Source: Chrysemys picta bellii
Lineage: Eukaryota > Chordata > Testudines > Emydidae
NCBI RefSeq assembly: GCF_011386835.1
Contig: NC_088796.1
Span: forward strand, 32,381,011 to 32,445,010
Direction of reading: 5' to 3'
DNA length: 64,000 nucleotides
Of this stretch, positions 10,533 to 22,845 are shown piece after piece. Below the pieces are notes generated by a model. The model made no database searches. It was given only the letters and a program-made list of their open reading frames with translations, and had not been told where the DNA came from. The position numbers were made by a program, and so were the translations under genes. Positions within the stretch are counted from its first letter, which is position 1, and the number at the start of each line of letters is the position of its first letter.

Positions 10533-10864
10533 CAGTGGTTCTCAAACTTGTTCGGCTGCTTGTGCAGGGAAAGCCCCTGGTGGGCCGGGCCAGTTTGTTT
10601 ACCTGCCGCATCCACAGGTTCGGCCTATCGCGGATCCCAGTGGCTGCGGTTCGCTGCTCCAGGCCAATGGGAGCTGCAGGAAAGGCAGCCAGCACGTCCC
10701 TTGGCCCACGCTGCTTCCAGCAGCTCCCATTGGCCTGGAGCAGCAAACCGCGGCCACTTGGAGCCGCGATCGGCTGAACCTGCGGACACGGCAGGTAAAC
10801 AAACCGGCCCGGCCAGCCAGGGGCTTTCCCTGCACAAGCGGTGGAACAAGTTTGGGAACCACTG
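10533..10864. mobile_element. 332-bp palindromic hAT foldback element
   Basis: The ends are CAGTGGTTCTCAAACTTGTTC and its inverted partner GAACAAGTTTGGGAACCACTG. Complementarity continues through most of the element: the GGGAAAGCCCCTGG arm pairs with CCAGGGGCTTTCCC, TTTGTTTACCTGCCG pairs with GCAGGTAAACAAA, and AGGCCAATGGGAGCTGC pairs with CAGCTCCCATTGGCCT. The flanking octamers GCCTAGAT (10525-10532) and ACATAGAT (10865-10872) match at 6 of 8 positions, fitting a hAT target duplication. It is GC-rich against an AT-rich background. Open frames inside it are by-products of the palindrome. Confidence 0.85.
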
Positions 10865-10872
10865 ACATAGAT

Positions 10873-11848
10873 GAAAAATATTACCATGCATTCTTAAAAT
10901 GACTTCCATTAAATAACAGAGTTGCTCTAATAAAGATTGAAATCTCCAGAACTTTAGCTGTACACACAAGACCTGAACACACAAGGAAGTTGGTATGAGT
11001 GCAGAGACCCACCCACATGCTCCTTCGTGAAGGATAGGGCTCGGATTAACCGCAATGAGTGAGAATTGAGACAATCCACCAAGAGTGTTATCTGGTGACA
11101 TGGTGCTCATGGAGTCACCACTGCTCATGCTTTGATTATATGAGTAACTTTGTCTTAAAATCATCTACTTTTAGCCATTCTAATATTAAAGTACATTTGT
11201 TTTTCAAATATTTATATTACTTCCCTCTTGGATCCATGTGTCTTTTATTACATCATTAATTCCCAGCATCTATCCTCAGAATGAAACTGAATGCAGCATC
11301 TGTATTTTACTATGCTTTTATTTTGTTGTGGAATAGAAGTAGAAGCTTCTGTTTCTATCCAAAGATTATAAAAATATTAGAGTCCCTGGGTTTAACATCA
11401 CACCCATACATTACACAGGAAACCTGGGGCAAGGAGGAGAGTATCATATGTAAAATGAATTGTTATATTCACATGCGAGCCAACTATTCATATTGTGTGT
11501 ATGGTGCAGTATATGGTTAATACAGTAGCCAGGTATTATACTGTAATAAATTCTGAGCAATTAGGATCCAGTAATCATTTGACATAAAATCCTTTGAGGA
11601 TATAAATTTTGGTGGTTGTGTTTTGGTTTGACAAAACTAGGTAATTGTGTTTTTGCCTTTTCAAGGACAAAACCAAAATCACCTGTGGTTTTGGCTTTGT
11701 GGCCTATGGAAATATTGACTCATGTAGTATCCAAGTTTTTCTTGCTCACTTGTGACATAATCCAGCTAAAATAATAATTTCCTTTTCCTCTTTAAATAAT
11801 TCTTACTTTGCCTTTAGGACTACCAGGGGAATAAACTGAAAACATACG
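10873..11848. other. No feature seen
   Basis: AT-rich single-copy sequence without recognisable exon or repeat end. The frames at 11059-11259 and 11281-11520 have no domain similarity that I can name. Confidence 0.45.
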
Positions 11849-12112
11849 CAGGCTATGTCTACATTGCCCCACAGTTTTTGGACTATGGAGGTGTGAATAG
11901 CAGTGCGCATCAAAGTGCTACACTGTAACTCCCCCATGTGGATGATGCAGGTGTGAACTAAAAGATTCCTAGTTTACACTAATGTAATCTTGTTTGAAGA
12001 GATTTACATTAATAAGAACTAGGAGCCCTTTAGTTTGTCCCACAGCATCCACACAGCAGAGTTACAGCACAGCACTTTGGTACAAACTGTTGGGTAGTGT
12101 AGACAAGCCCTA
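11849..12112. mobile_element. 264-bp MITE with GTCTACA-type terminal inverted repeats
   Basis: The left end CAGGCTATGTCTACATTGCC and the complement of the right end TAGGGCTTGTCTACACTACC agree at most positions. The interior folds back partly: CTAGTTTACACTAATGTAAAT-like arms pair with ATTTACATTAATAAGAACTAG near 11970-12023. The flanks AACATACG and AATATCAC match only weakly, so I do not assign a superfamily from the target site. hAT and Harbinger are both possible. Confidence 0.7.
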
Positions 12113-15100
12113 AATATCACAAATCTGCATGCATGATAACAGCATGCTGCAAACCCCAGCCTACCCACCCCACCAATTACAGAAATACTCAGAGGAGCTT
12201 GCAGCTAAGAAGCAACCAGCTTATCCAAGAAACCGATACACAGAAGCGTACAGTTAGAGACCCCATTTATATATATAGAATCATACAGTAAACCAGACTC
12301 TAGCATTAGCTGTAGAGAACTAAGTAGGATCTGGCAGTGCCTGTTACCACCTCTAACAGATCTTTAAGAGATCCTATTGCAGCTTCAGCAGAGGGCACCT
12401 TGCATAAGGACCTTGCACCTTAAAATGCAGATATCCGAGTGTTACCAACTCATTTGAGTGTGAGTCTCATAGTATTTGGTGTGTTTTCTTGAAGCACCCA
12501 CTCCAAGAATTATATAGTTACATTAGGCTTTCAGTTCCCATCTTTTAAAGAGAAGGTATCTAGCCGTCATGGTTGTGGAGAAAAACTCAAAAATATGACA
12601 AATGTGTTCCTAAAGATTAAAAACCAGAAAGCAAATAAACTGCATGCCAAATTTATTATTTTTTAAAATATTTGTTTTTAAGCCAGTTTCATTATTTTGG
12701 GGACCATTGTTTTCGTGATTTTTTTTTTTGAATGCTTAGGTAGGCAATGATGCTATTACTGAGCACTCTGTGTGCGATTCTCTCCCACCCCATGGGAAAA
12801 AGATACCCAAGTGGGGAAAAGTATCTCAGAAATGGAGGAGGGACTTTTCTTCAAACTACCTTCCTTGCCCCTGCATTCAAGGACACATGGAAAGATTTAG
12901 CCCAAGCCAATGATTTATAATTGAAGAAGTTGCAATCTTTCTTACGTCTTTTGTGTACACTAGAATACAAATACAATTTGTATTTTCTCAGTAGGTCCCC
13001 GGTTCAAAAAAGCATTCTTAAACCCATCCCTATTGAGGATAACACTTAGGCACATGCGTAAATCCCACTACCTCACTGCCACATAAACACATGTTTAAAG
13101 GAAAACATGTGCTTACATGCTGTCCAGAATAGGGTTGTTTCCCTGAATTAGGGCCTATGTGCTGATAGTTTGCAACTCCCAGTGACTGCAATGGGAATTA
13201 TAGTAGCTCAGCATTTTCAAAAAGCTTCTGAAGTTGCAGCATCAACGGTTACTGGGAGGTATGCTGCTATGCACACTATAACTTTGTTCTATGCTGTAAA
13301 GAGGCAAAGGGACAACCCAGCAGGAATGGAGCACTTACAAAATGATTAAGAGCGATGAAGCCTACAGAGAAACACTGTGGTGCTGGTGGTGGTGGTGGTT
13401 TCCCCACCTCCCTCTCTGCCAGGGGAAATATACTTTTTGCAGGAATAGCTTTTTGTTTTAGCTAAATGTTGTGAAATTAAAATAATGGACTTCATCACAT
13501 TCTAAATGGAACAACATCACACAGGCAAACTGATCACAGCTGAACTCAATATATTAAAGGCATCTCTTTATAGGGGAAGCAGTTATGCTCATGAAGTGCT
13601 AATCTGTGGTATACTTCCCATTTGATAGTTTAGAATGCCAGAAATTTTCTGGCCTTTAGAGAATTTAAAGATCTTACATTCCATACATAACATGGTCAGT
13701 GACTTTAAATAGTGTAAGTGTTATGATTGCTGTACACCCCCAACAGTGTTGGTATCTTTAATTGGACAATAAATCCCAGGCTCAGAGACTTTGGGCTAAA
13801 CCACAGTTCAGATGCAATTCCTGAAACAGGTTGCAATGTGGTCTTTCTCAAAGCTTCTACTGCATAGTGCTATATGTTTCCTGGTACTATGTGGCTTGGA
13901 GAGGTGCATGATAGTGCTGGCAGCCTGGAACGTTGCCCAGTGTTTTTATTCCTAGTCTGTGCAAATGGGTGATTCACTGTGTACTTGTTTTTCTTGGCAG
14001 CCATTTCAAGAAGTGTCACTTGTCTTCAGCCAAACACTTGCACGTGTGCTGCTGGTGACTTCTGTGCGGCTCTTGTACATTTGATAACTTTTTACTCTTG
14101 CTAAGTCTAATAAATAAAAATATAGAGGGGAAGATACTGAAATAATCATCTTGGACTCAAACAGGACTTTTTGTCTGATCCTTTTAGCCAGTTGGCGATC
14201 CAGGCTATTAGTTTTCATATCACTACTCTTCCCCACCTATTTCCAGTGTAAGCAGCATTTTTCCCCCCCATCAGAAACATCTCCTTAATTCCTTTAATTA
14301 AAAGGTGTGCGGTGCACCATGGAAATAGTGCTATATTTATAAGATTTAGTGCAAGTGTAAAGAAAAGAAAAATAGACTAATGTTGACTTCTTAATATTAA
14401 ACCGCCTGCCATAATGGCTAATTTACTGACTAAAATAGACTAAAAGTCTATGCACCTGTTCCTGGTGGCTTAGGAGTATGGATTTGCACATGTGGTGTTC
14501 TTGGATGAATTCTGTCATCCTTGAACCCCTGATACAGATTCCCCAGCAGAGAGAGACCTTAAGAATTGATTGCTCTGTCAACTATCTTCTCTTTCTTCTC
14601 CCTTTCACTATTCCACTTTATTCCTAGCAATGAACTAATACTTAATTCTCCTTCAGAAATCACTTGAGATAACTAAGTTGAGAGCAAGAAATTTACTAAC
14701 CAACTAAAGATGTACTGTATATTTAGTATGATTTCAGGTCTTTCTTTCTTTTCTATCCATTCAGTAGTGCCTTAGAGTAAAAAAAAAAGGATAACAATCC
14801 AGGGAAAGAGTTGGGTGAGAAAGTTCTTCTGTTAGTTCATCTTTCTGGCTGTTATCTGACAATTTGAGGTTTGGCAACTAGAGAAATGACTGAAAGAAGT
14901 TTGAGCCTTTGTGTAAATAGGGAAGGGAAATATTAGTGGCAAAACATTCCCATTAAATAAGCCTTCAGTCCTGCAAGGTGCCAAGTACTCTCAACTTGTA
15001 CTGACTTCAGTGGGAGTCAGCACCTTGGAGGACTGAGCCCCAAATTAGAAGGGAAACCCAAAGCAATTATTCTACAATGGATGAGCAACTGAATTGCAAA

Positions 15101-15492
15101 TACCTTTCTGCCATTGCAGAATCAGATGTCATACCAGCACTAAAGAGTTTCAAGTAACACATTTAATTTATTTTTAGAATTTTTTTCATTACATTTTTGA
15201 TGGCTTTCCTTCAGGTGCTCCTTTAAATCTATGAATATCTTCTTCCAACAGCCTGCGGTTAGGTCCTTTAACCAGTTTCCAGTCTGAGGCAGACTTCACA
15301 TTCAAGTAGGAGTCCATAAGGCTGTATATTGATCACTTTACTGAAGTCCATATATATATTACTTCTATTGTTTTTCTTCGGTCTACTGAATGAGTAACTT
15401 GATAAAAATATCTATTGATTTTGTTTGGCATGGCTTATTGCTCGTATGGTTGCTATTTATTACTTATGGTTTTGTTATCTAGCTACTGAAAG
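12113..15492. other. Single-copy AT-rich DNA with weak foldback traces
   Basis: A (GGT)5 run lies near 13384-13399. Weak inverted repeats near 12996-13160 and 14962-15045 (CAGTCCTGCAAGGTGCC pairing with CACCTTGGAGGACTGAG) look like decayed MITEs. No exon, RNA gene or LINE motif was recognised. Confidence 0.4.
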
Positions 15493-15588
15493 ATAATGTG
15501 ACAGTTACTCAGCAGTGTAAATGGGCGTCACTCCAAAGAAGTCAACAGAGTGATGCCCATTTACACCAGTTCAGAATCTGGCCCAATT
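15493..15588. repeat. Short foldback element
   Basis: The arms GTGTAAATGGGCGTCACT (15515-15532) and AGTGATGCCCATTTACAC (15549-15566) pair at 17 of 18 positions. The right end AGAATCTGGCCC matches the foldback family at 8311 and 63336. Confidence 0.6.
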
Positions 15589-16585
15589 TCTCTAGAGAAT
15601 GGCTTATACTTACTAGATAGTAATTGCCCGAATAATTGCTTTTGCTGCTTTGAAGACTGACACCTTATTTGCTTTTCTCCAGTTCTGCAGTTCTCCAGGT
15701 AACTATCAGCAATCCAATAAGCTTATTAGCTAATTCCCTGGACCTGTTGGTTTGTATATGTTTTCCCCCAAATTTTCTTATAGTTTATTTTAAAAGGCAG
15801 TTGTATTGACAGGATCTCAGTATCCGAATGGTCTATACCCTATTGTTCTTTGTTTTGCTTGTATTTCACATACAAAAATGCCTAAGCTGTTATTGTATCA
15901 TCCTTGATTTTTGTCTCCCTCCTCATTGACTAGGCCTCTTTCTCGCTAATAGTTCTTTTCCCAAGAAACTTTACTATGTATTGGTGATGATCTATTTGGA
16001 AGACTACTGACTTTTGTTCGTGACTAAAAGATCCAGAAATTAAATATCTCTATCTGATCCAACGCAACCTTTTATATCAATGAACAACTTTACCAAAAGA
16101 CAAAATGAAGAGCTACAGCTAATACAACATTGTATAGCTAATACAACATTTAAAAAAAAAATACCAGGTGGTACCACCTGTACCCATCTCATTCTAATTC
16201 AAACAGTCTGCTCCATAGTTGTTGGAAGGGCGGTTAACTTGATACTGGCTCATTCTGCAGGAAAGTGGAAGTAGTGGCTCTATCCCAAATGCTGAGTCTG
16301 AAATAGGAGAAAGCATTATTATTAGTGCCAGAGGATAAGTTGTTTTCTGTGAAACAATTGTGTGAACCCCCTAATAAATCTGGCTCTGATATTGGCAAGT
16401 TATCAACTACAAGCATAAACACCAGCGTACCAGATATGTGCAGCTGCATATGTCTCACTCCAGATCCATTGCGTTTTCCTTTCCTAACTCTATCTACAGT
16501 ACATATACAGCCAGGGCTGGGGATCTGGTTACAACCCCTTTAACCACTTCATGGTTAAAGCACAGTTCAGGCTGCTTAATTTACT
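15589..16585. other. Single-copy DNA containing a perfect 16-bp E-box palindrome
   Basis: No exon or transposon end is seen. CAGGTGGTACCACCTG occupies 16165-16180, and a 16-bp motif TAGCTAATACAACATT is nearly tandem-duplicated just before it (16116-16150). Confidence 0.4.
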
Positions 16586-16703
16586 ATTACTTGTATTGAT
16601 GTAGCATGTAGGCACCCCAGTCTGGAATCAGGACTCCATTGTGCCAACCACTATACAAACACAGAACAAAAAGATGATCCCTGCCCCAAAGAGCTTGTAC
16701 ATT
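16586..16703 (-). mobile_element. MIR-like SINE, 3' tail part
   Basis: Read on the minus strand the order is AAGCTCTTTGGGGCAGGGAT, CTGTGTTTGTATAGTGGTTG, GCACAATGGAGTCCTGATT, then GGGGTGCCTACATGCTACAT. This is the tail of the MIR-like SINE that is more complete at 47341-47580. The tRNA-derived head is absent here. Confidence 0.65.
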
Positions 16704-19700
16704 TACATTGATCCAACCACCACAGTGGCACTGAAGGCAGATCAAGGTACTGAAACTTGCAGCATACAGAGAACACTAACTGTGAATAATGCTCAAGCCT
16801 TTAGTGTCTCCAATAGCTCAACTCAGTTCACTTGTAACTGTCCAAGTCTTTTGCACTGGATTGGAAAATAACAACGGTCCTGTCTCCACTGCAAGATGGA
16901 ACTGTGCTTTGACCATGTCAGGGGACAACTGTATTGTAACTCTGTCCCCAAAAGAGTTGAGTTTGTACTAACCAGAGATTCATAGTGTGCATTGAGAAGA
17001 GAATCAGGAGAGAAAGATATGTGGTGATTGTTGAAGTGGTTTGTGGTGATGGCAAAAAGCATAAATGAAGCAAAATATTATTGGACAATGATGCCATTAA
17101 GTACAATTAATAAAGCATGATTGTAACATATACCACTACTTGTACTTCCTGTATGCTAACCTTTGTGCTATAAGCATATAAAGGGGGCATCATATGTCTT
17201 ACTAATGCAAATATAGAGTGTGGTCCAACTACGAAACACAGTTGTTTGACCTCATTTTCATCCACACTCAACATAGCTACAAATCCAAGTCCTTTAAAGG
17301 AATAACTGTGGGGAATTAGGGTCATTCTTGTGAATAAGTATTTCAGGATCAAATCCCACATTGTTGTAATTACAATTCTATTTATGTGTGTTGCACTCTA
17401 CAAGTCACACAAATAGAGAGAATCCCTGCCCCAAAGAGTGCTCTGAAATAGTCCTATAACCAAATTGTTAGGATATTCCATAGCAAGATGCTAGTAGCAT
17501 GATTGTGTGTGTGTGTGTGTGGGGGGGGGTTAAGATCCCTCTCAACACTTGGATGCTGATACTGTGGAAAATAAACCATGCTGGCTACAACTATTTTCAA
17601 AAAATGACCAGCAAATGCAAGTGTGCAGAATCCTACTAGATGGCCACCTAAACATGCTATAGCAAACATGGTTCTATTCCCAGTATGGAATGGGCTCAGG
17701 AGCCCCAGTCTGATAGCTTTACTCATGTTTAAGAGTACCTTACGTCATGAATAGTCCCACTGAAGTCAACGTGGAATAAAAAGATACTTCTCAATGTAAG
17801 CAAAATTACCACAATCTATCCCTAAATAAATATAAGGGTAGAGAGCCTGCTTTAATAAAAAAATAAAAATAAAAATAAAAATAAAAAATAAGACCAGGTC
17901 TTTTTCCTCCCAGGACCAATTAATAAACATTTTTTTTTAATCCAAGTGATCTTTTCTCTCCTACCCTTGATGTTATAATGGTGGTGCTGAAAGCTAATGA
18001 GAACATTTTGCACAAGACTATCATTTTGGAGGTAATTTCTTCAGGTACTCACTGAGCACTTGACCTACACTTTAACCTGCCAGGTTGTTTAACCTAATAC
18101 CTACAGCTCTTTAAGTCACATTCATGATTATTCTGGGATGTGGGATATTACAGCCGTGGTACAACTGTAATTATGGAGTAATTATATATAATCTACAAAG
18201 AGCAGAGAGGGAGAAGACACAAGACTTGACTCTTCTACAGAAAGCACCCAGCATTATATGGAAATTATTGGGACCTAACACTACTTGCCTAGGTTTGAAA
18301 TGGTTAAAATTGTCCTTCATAAAGTAATGTACTCTTCAGCTATTAAGAGTCATTTTGTTATTATATGTATTCCAGTCTCAGAGAAAGAAAAGGCTGATAG
18401 TCACGGTTGTGTGAGGCCTGATATAAGATCCTGTTTCTAAATTCCTTTTAGAGGCCTAGAAAACCTTCGAGAAAATGAACACTGTATTCTGCTGTATCTT
18501 AATGGATCAAAGGGGCATGCAATTTGTGTAAAACATCTATGTATGTGGCAAAGTACCAGTGAGTACCATGTAAAAATCCTTCTAATAGGGAAATGTGAGG
18601 GCCTAAATCCTATGGCAACTGACAGCAGAAACTTTATATTCTGTTTCTAGAACATATATTCAGATTGTCTGGTGTGAAACAGCATTCATCTCTAGCCTTG
18701 TTTCACATGCCAAGTAACTAATCTCAGTTCAGTGGTGACAGGTGCAAACCTTCTGGCTTTGCACTGCAAGTTCGTTATGAAATGGCACTACAGCCAGGTT
18801 TGTACTGATGAGAGAATCTTTTTTGCATTTATCACTAAGCAATTGATATTGTAAATCTCAGTTGCATGAGAATTCCACATGGGTTATCATCTAACATATT
18901 TATCGACTGAAGTTTTTCAAAACCAACATCCAGATTCATTCAGTGTTTAATTGGTGCTTAGTCCTGGTGAGAAACTTTTATAAATATTTGTAAAGTTTGG
19001 TGTCTAAAATCTTGCAGGAAAAAAATCACTAAAGGTAGGGCTGAAAACAAGGAAGGAGTATTTTCCTTTTCACTTGCACTGCGTGTAAATCGTTTCCTAT
19101 TGGCCTAAAGTAGATAGGCAGGTTATGTTACATTTTCATTTCAATATGTTAGCCTTCTCTTGTGGCTAATGAGAGTTGCATAACTTAGTTGCAATGCATT
19201 GCTCAGTAAATATATAACAACTCATGATGGCAAATTAAAGACAGATATATCTGTAGGCATTATTTTTGGATTTTAGTTACTAGAAGTTGATTGATGGATA
19301 TTAAACAACATCACAGCTGTAGAAAGAGGTAAGACCCAATTCTCATCACATAACAGTTAGTACTGATTTAGGCCCCAGGCTTGCTAACACTTACTCACAT
19401 GCTTAACTTTACTCATGTGAGTAGTCAAACTATTCATGTGAATAAAGGTAAGGACACATGTAAAAGTTTGCAGAATTGGAGCCTAACACTAGAGCAATTG
19501 AGAGCAAAATGAGACCCTTAGGACCTATCCAGAATACATAGTTAAATGATCATAATGGGCCCAAATCTAGTCCAAACATAAAGCCCAAGTAACTGAAGTG
19601 TGTGTTGGGAATATCCTAGGGGACTAAGGAAGTGCAAATTGCAGCTCCCTTGCTCTAGTTGAAGTGAATCCAGCCCGATTGCTTACAGTATTATTGTACA

Positions 19701-19848
19701 TCATGGATAAGGAATTATATTGGAAATGAGGAAAACCCATAATCCACAGAAAAAATACAGTTTGCACATTTACAATTTAAGGCCATACATTATAATCCCA
19801 GAGGAACTTTAGATTAAGCTAGGAGGACATTATTATTAGAAGTGGTCA
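16704..19848. other. Single-copy AT-rich DNA with simple repeats
   Basis: It contains (TG)8 followed by G10 at 17504-17530, and an (AAAAT)n run at 17858-17890. A weak inverted repeat at 19372-19490 resembles the TGAGTAA foldback family. A CCCTGCCCCAAAGAG tail motif at 17426-17440 hints at another MIR-like remnant. No exon was recognised. Confidence 0.4.
17504..17530. repeat. (TG)n microsatellite followed by a G run
   Basis: About eight TG units run directly into ten or eleven G residues. The same order recurs at 41184-41208. Confidence 0.9.
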
Positions 19849-20085
19849 AAATTATTTTGAAAAAACAAACAAACAAAAACCAGTGCAATCAAGAAATGTT
19901 GTTTCAAAGAAAGCAAAGGTTTTCAAAAAAATGTTTTGATTTCTTTGAAATTCCCCATTTTTCAACAAAATTTCTGATGAAAAATTGGTATATTTTTAAA
20001 AAATCTTTTCCCCAACAATTTTGATTTTTAATTTTCAAAAAAATTCATTTTGCCATTCAAATTTGTGATTACGACTGAGTTTTGC
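19849..20085. repeat. AT-rich repeat with TTTCAAAA/TTTTGAAA phrases
   Basis: Alternating runs such as TTTCAAAAAAATGTTTTGA, TTTGAAATTCCCC and TTTTTCAACAAAATTTC resemble the interior of a common AT-rich reptile DNA transposon. Related stretches lie at 20425-20700, 24050-24300, 41010-41400, 46440-47165 and 49970-50165. Ends are not resolved. Confidence 0.4.
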
Positions 20086-20424
20086 CATGTTTTTGTGTAA
20101 AATTCTATGATTGGATGAGCATATCTATAAATGAGAAACTATGTGAGTGGCTTCATTGTCAGAGTTAACTGCTGCTCTGTTTAGTTATGGGGTTTGGGGC
20201 TAGTCTGGGATAATTTATGTGAATGACCACCTGCTAATGAGGTTCTTTGTAGAGCTCCTGGGTGTTCCTCCCACGTGCCAATCTTCGGGGAGAGAGAGCC
20301 AATTTTGAGCTGGCATTTATCTCACTGATCTTTGAAATTTGGAGCTTCTTGACCTTCCTTTTAGGGTTATGTCTTTCTGCCTGTGGCCTAGTGACAATGC
20401 ATCCTTCCCTTCTGCCCACTGAAA

Positions 20425-20700
20425 CACTGAAAAATTAACTAAACTAATCCTAAAATTCTGCTTCTGGGTCAAAAATTGGAATAATTTCAAATAAAAATGT
20501 TGAGATTTTTTCACTTTGAATAGAAAATATAGATTTTTATTCCTTTTGACAGTTTTTGATTGAAAACTGACAGGTTCTTTGGGCTTGACAGGGCATTTCC
20601 AAATTTTGATATTTTGTTCTGTTTTGGACTGAAAATGATTTAGGAAATTTATCATGAAATTGATGATTTGGTTGTTTTGAGCAGCTCTACTTTTTATATA
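20425..20700. repeat. AT-rich repeat, second related copy
   Basis: It carries GGGTCAAAAATTGGAAT, TTTTGACAGTTTTTGATTG, GCATTTCCAAATTTTGATAT and ends GTTTTGAGCAGCTCTA. A T20 run follows at 20704-20724. It shares composition and phrases with 19849-20085, so the same family is inferred. The function of the ends is unknown. Confidence 0.4.
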
Positions 20701-21359
20701 CAATTCCTTTTTTTTTTTTTTTTACTAAAAATGCTCCATTCTATCTAAGGCACCTTTGAAATTTGAAATCAATTTACTTTCTCCACCACTTTCATATTAC
20801 ACTGTGCCTGCTTTTGTTCAGGGAGAGTGACCATTGAGAATTCACCCCCTTCATGACCCAGCACATGAACCAGGTGGATAGCATGTGCATCCAGAATCCC
20901 AAAAGGAGTAAATGATGGGTGAGGGCGGACAGAATTCTTTCAAAGATTCAGCGGGCACTCCCCAGAAGAACTTCCATTTGGCTCAGCCTGAATTTCACTC
21001 TACCCTGCACTATGCAGATGATGGTTTAAAAACCAGTTTGTTCCTTTGTCTTTTTGTGTTTGGCAACAACTCCTTATTTCTTTATCATTTGGATTCAATG
21101 TTCATCTAAGTAATAAGCTAATACTCCTGGCATGAGTCAAATGTAGTAGAAGCAGGATATATGCAAGCTTCCTAACACAACTGTGCAATACACAGCATCT
21201 CAGTCCCTTCTTCAGGTGTTTCTTGCTAGTCTAGTACAAAATAGCAGAGAGACTCATAAATCCGATTCAGGGCTTCCTGAAGAGAGAATTCACTGCTCAC
21301 CCCTTTGCTTACCTACCTAGGTACTTCTTTGACCCTCCTTTCCATTAGTATCTGAGCAT
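20701..21359. other. No feature seen
   Basis: Single-copy sequence after a poly-T run. No exon or repeat end was recognised. Confidence 0.4.
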
Positions 21360-21510
21360 GTCACATACAATAACTTTGTCATCACAACGTGCTATGAAGT
21401 AGGGAAATACTATTTCCATATTGGAGATGAGGAATTGAGGGACAGAGAGATTAAGTGACAAGAAGTCTGTCTCAAAACCAAGATCTGAATTAGAATAACT
21501 TGAGTCTGTG
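21360..21510 (-). mobile_element. MIR-like SINE fragment
   Basis: The order GGAGATGAGGAATTGAGGGA, CAGAGAGATTAAGTGACAAG, then AACCAAGATCTGAAT is the complement of the MIR core (CTTGCCCAAGGTCAC..., GAGCCTCA...). The copy is old and diverged. Confidence 0.5.
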
Positions 21511-22767
21511 TTCTGTGTCTTGACAAAATCCTTTTGGGTCCCATGAAGCTCTTCATAAATATTTAGTTTTATCATTATTTAACCTTTAGGTTGTGGTAGG
21601 ACCTAAAGGCTATGTCTAAGTTGAATCTCATTGTGCTAGGTTTTCTATGAGGATAGAACATATAACAACGACAGTCCAATATTTCATTTGGGGCACAATC
21701 CAATACCCATTGAAGTCAATGGAAGCAAATGGAATGTCTCCCACTGACTTGAATAAACATTGGATAGTAAAGAGCTGAGCTGAAAGTATACAAGTGGTGA
21801 AATGTGGAGCTTTTCAGTGAGTTTTTCATCCCACTTCACTAAAACTAGCATATTAATACCATGTAAATTGTTTCAAGGAAGCTAACTGTATTATATCACA
21901 AATGATACACAAGAGAATCTAGATTAAAAAAAATCCCTAGTCTTAGAAATAACAGTGATATTTTGTCATGAATGGAGAAGTCAGAATAAGTTTCTATTCT
22001 CTTAAGTCTTGCAAAGACATTTTCTAAAGCATTATTTTTCCCCATCCTCCATCTCCTCAACCTACAGTAAGAGGATGACCCAGCTGGTGTTTCAAACAGT
22101 GACGACCACAGTGAGTGGTTCAAACATGCCATCTTCACTTCCTTGTGACATGTTTGTTTAAATAAGATGTACTGAGAAAACAAGTAAAGAATAAGGTAAA
22201 GATTATTCATTCTCTAATATGACTTTGTCCTTGATAAATACACTGTACATTGTATTTATCATATTTCAGAGACAAGCCTGAAACATTCATTTCTACTGTC
22301 TTCTCAGCATAGAGGAAGAGCTGAAACTGCTAAAATGAGTGAGTTTGAAAACTTCATTTCTTATGATGCACTTTCTTAGATAAGAGGCACTAAAAATGAA
22401 GATGTCAGTCTGACTAGGAGCTCAACCATGGTTTTGCCATGAGACTTCAGCAAGGGTGTGTTACTGCACTGCCCCAGAACACACTGGAAGCAGATTGTGA
22501 CTGGGAGAATCACAATCTGTTTCCGTCTGCCTCGTGTTCTGAGGAGGAAGTATCCTGTGTCAGGTCTATACGTGATGCAGCATTATGTCACCCTGTGCAC
22601 TGGTGCAGCTGTGCTAGCCAGCAAGTTGGGATGAGTATACATGCTCTATATGGTGCCTGTGTAACCCACACACCTCCCAGGTGTGGTGTTCTGTCCCATA
22701 TAGTGGCACTGAGACCACTTAGAGAGAGTTAAAATGAGTCTGTTCTACAGCCTTCCTAAGAGCCAAT
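21511..22767. other. No strong feature
   Basis: A short inverted repeat at 21700-21770 (CATTGAAGTCAATGG centre) is of the foldback type. The 97-codon frame at 22439-22732 has no recognisable domain. Confidence 0.4.
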
Positions 22768-22845
22768 TGGCTTTTAGCTCATGTTGTAGAGACTTAAGCA
22801 CTAGGCTCCAGAGGTCCCAGGTTCGATCGCGCCCGCTGATGAGTG
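22768..22845 (+). mobile_element. tRNA-derived SINE head, degenerate
   Basis: A box-like TAGCTCATGTTGTAGAG (22775-22791) is followed by GGTTCGATC (22820-22828), close to the pol III internal promoter A and B boxes, with 45 bp between their starts. The acceptor stem cannot be formed, so this is not a working tRNA gene. The body downstream is unassigned. Confidence 0.6.

Noticed and set aside
10489..11164. Open frames of 80-179 codons on both strands
   Set aside because: They arise from the palindromic hAT foldback at 10533-10864, which is why similar peptides appear on both strands.
11841..12120. 8-bp target duplication for the MITE at 11849
   Set aside because: AACATACG and AATATCAC match at only about half the positions, which is not convincing.
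22775..22828. Possible tRNA gene
   Set aside because: A and B boxes are recognisable but no acceptor or anticodon stem can be formed. It is a SINE head.
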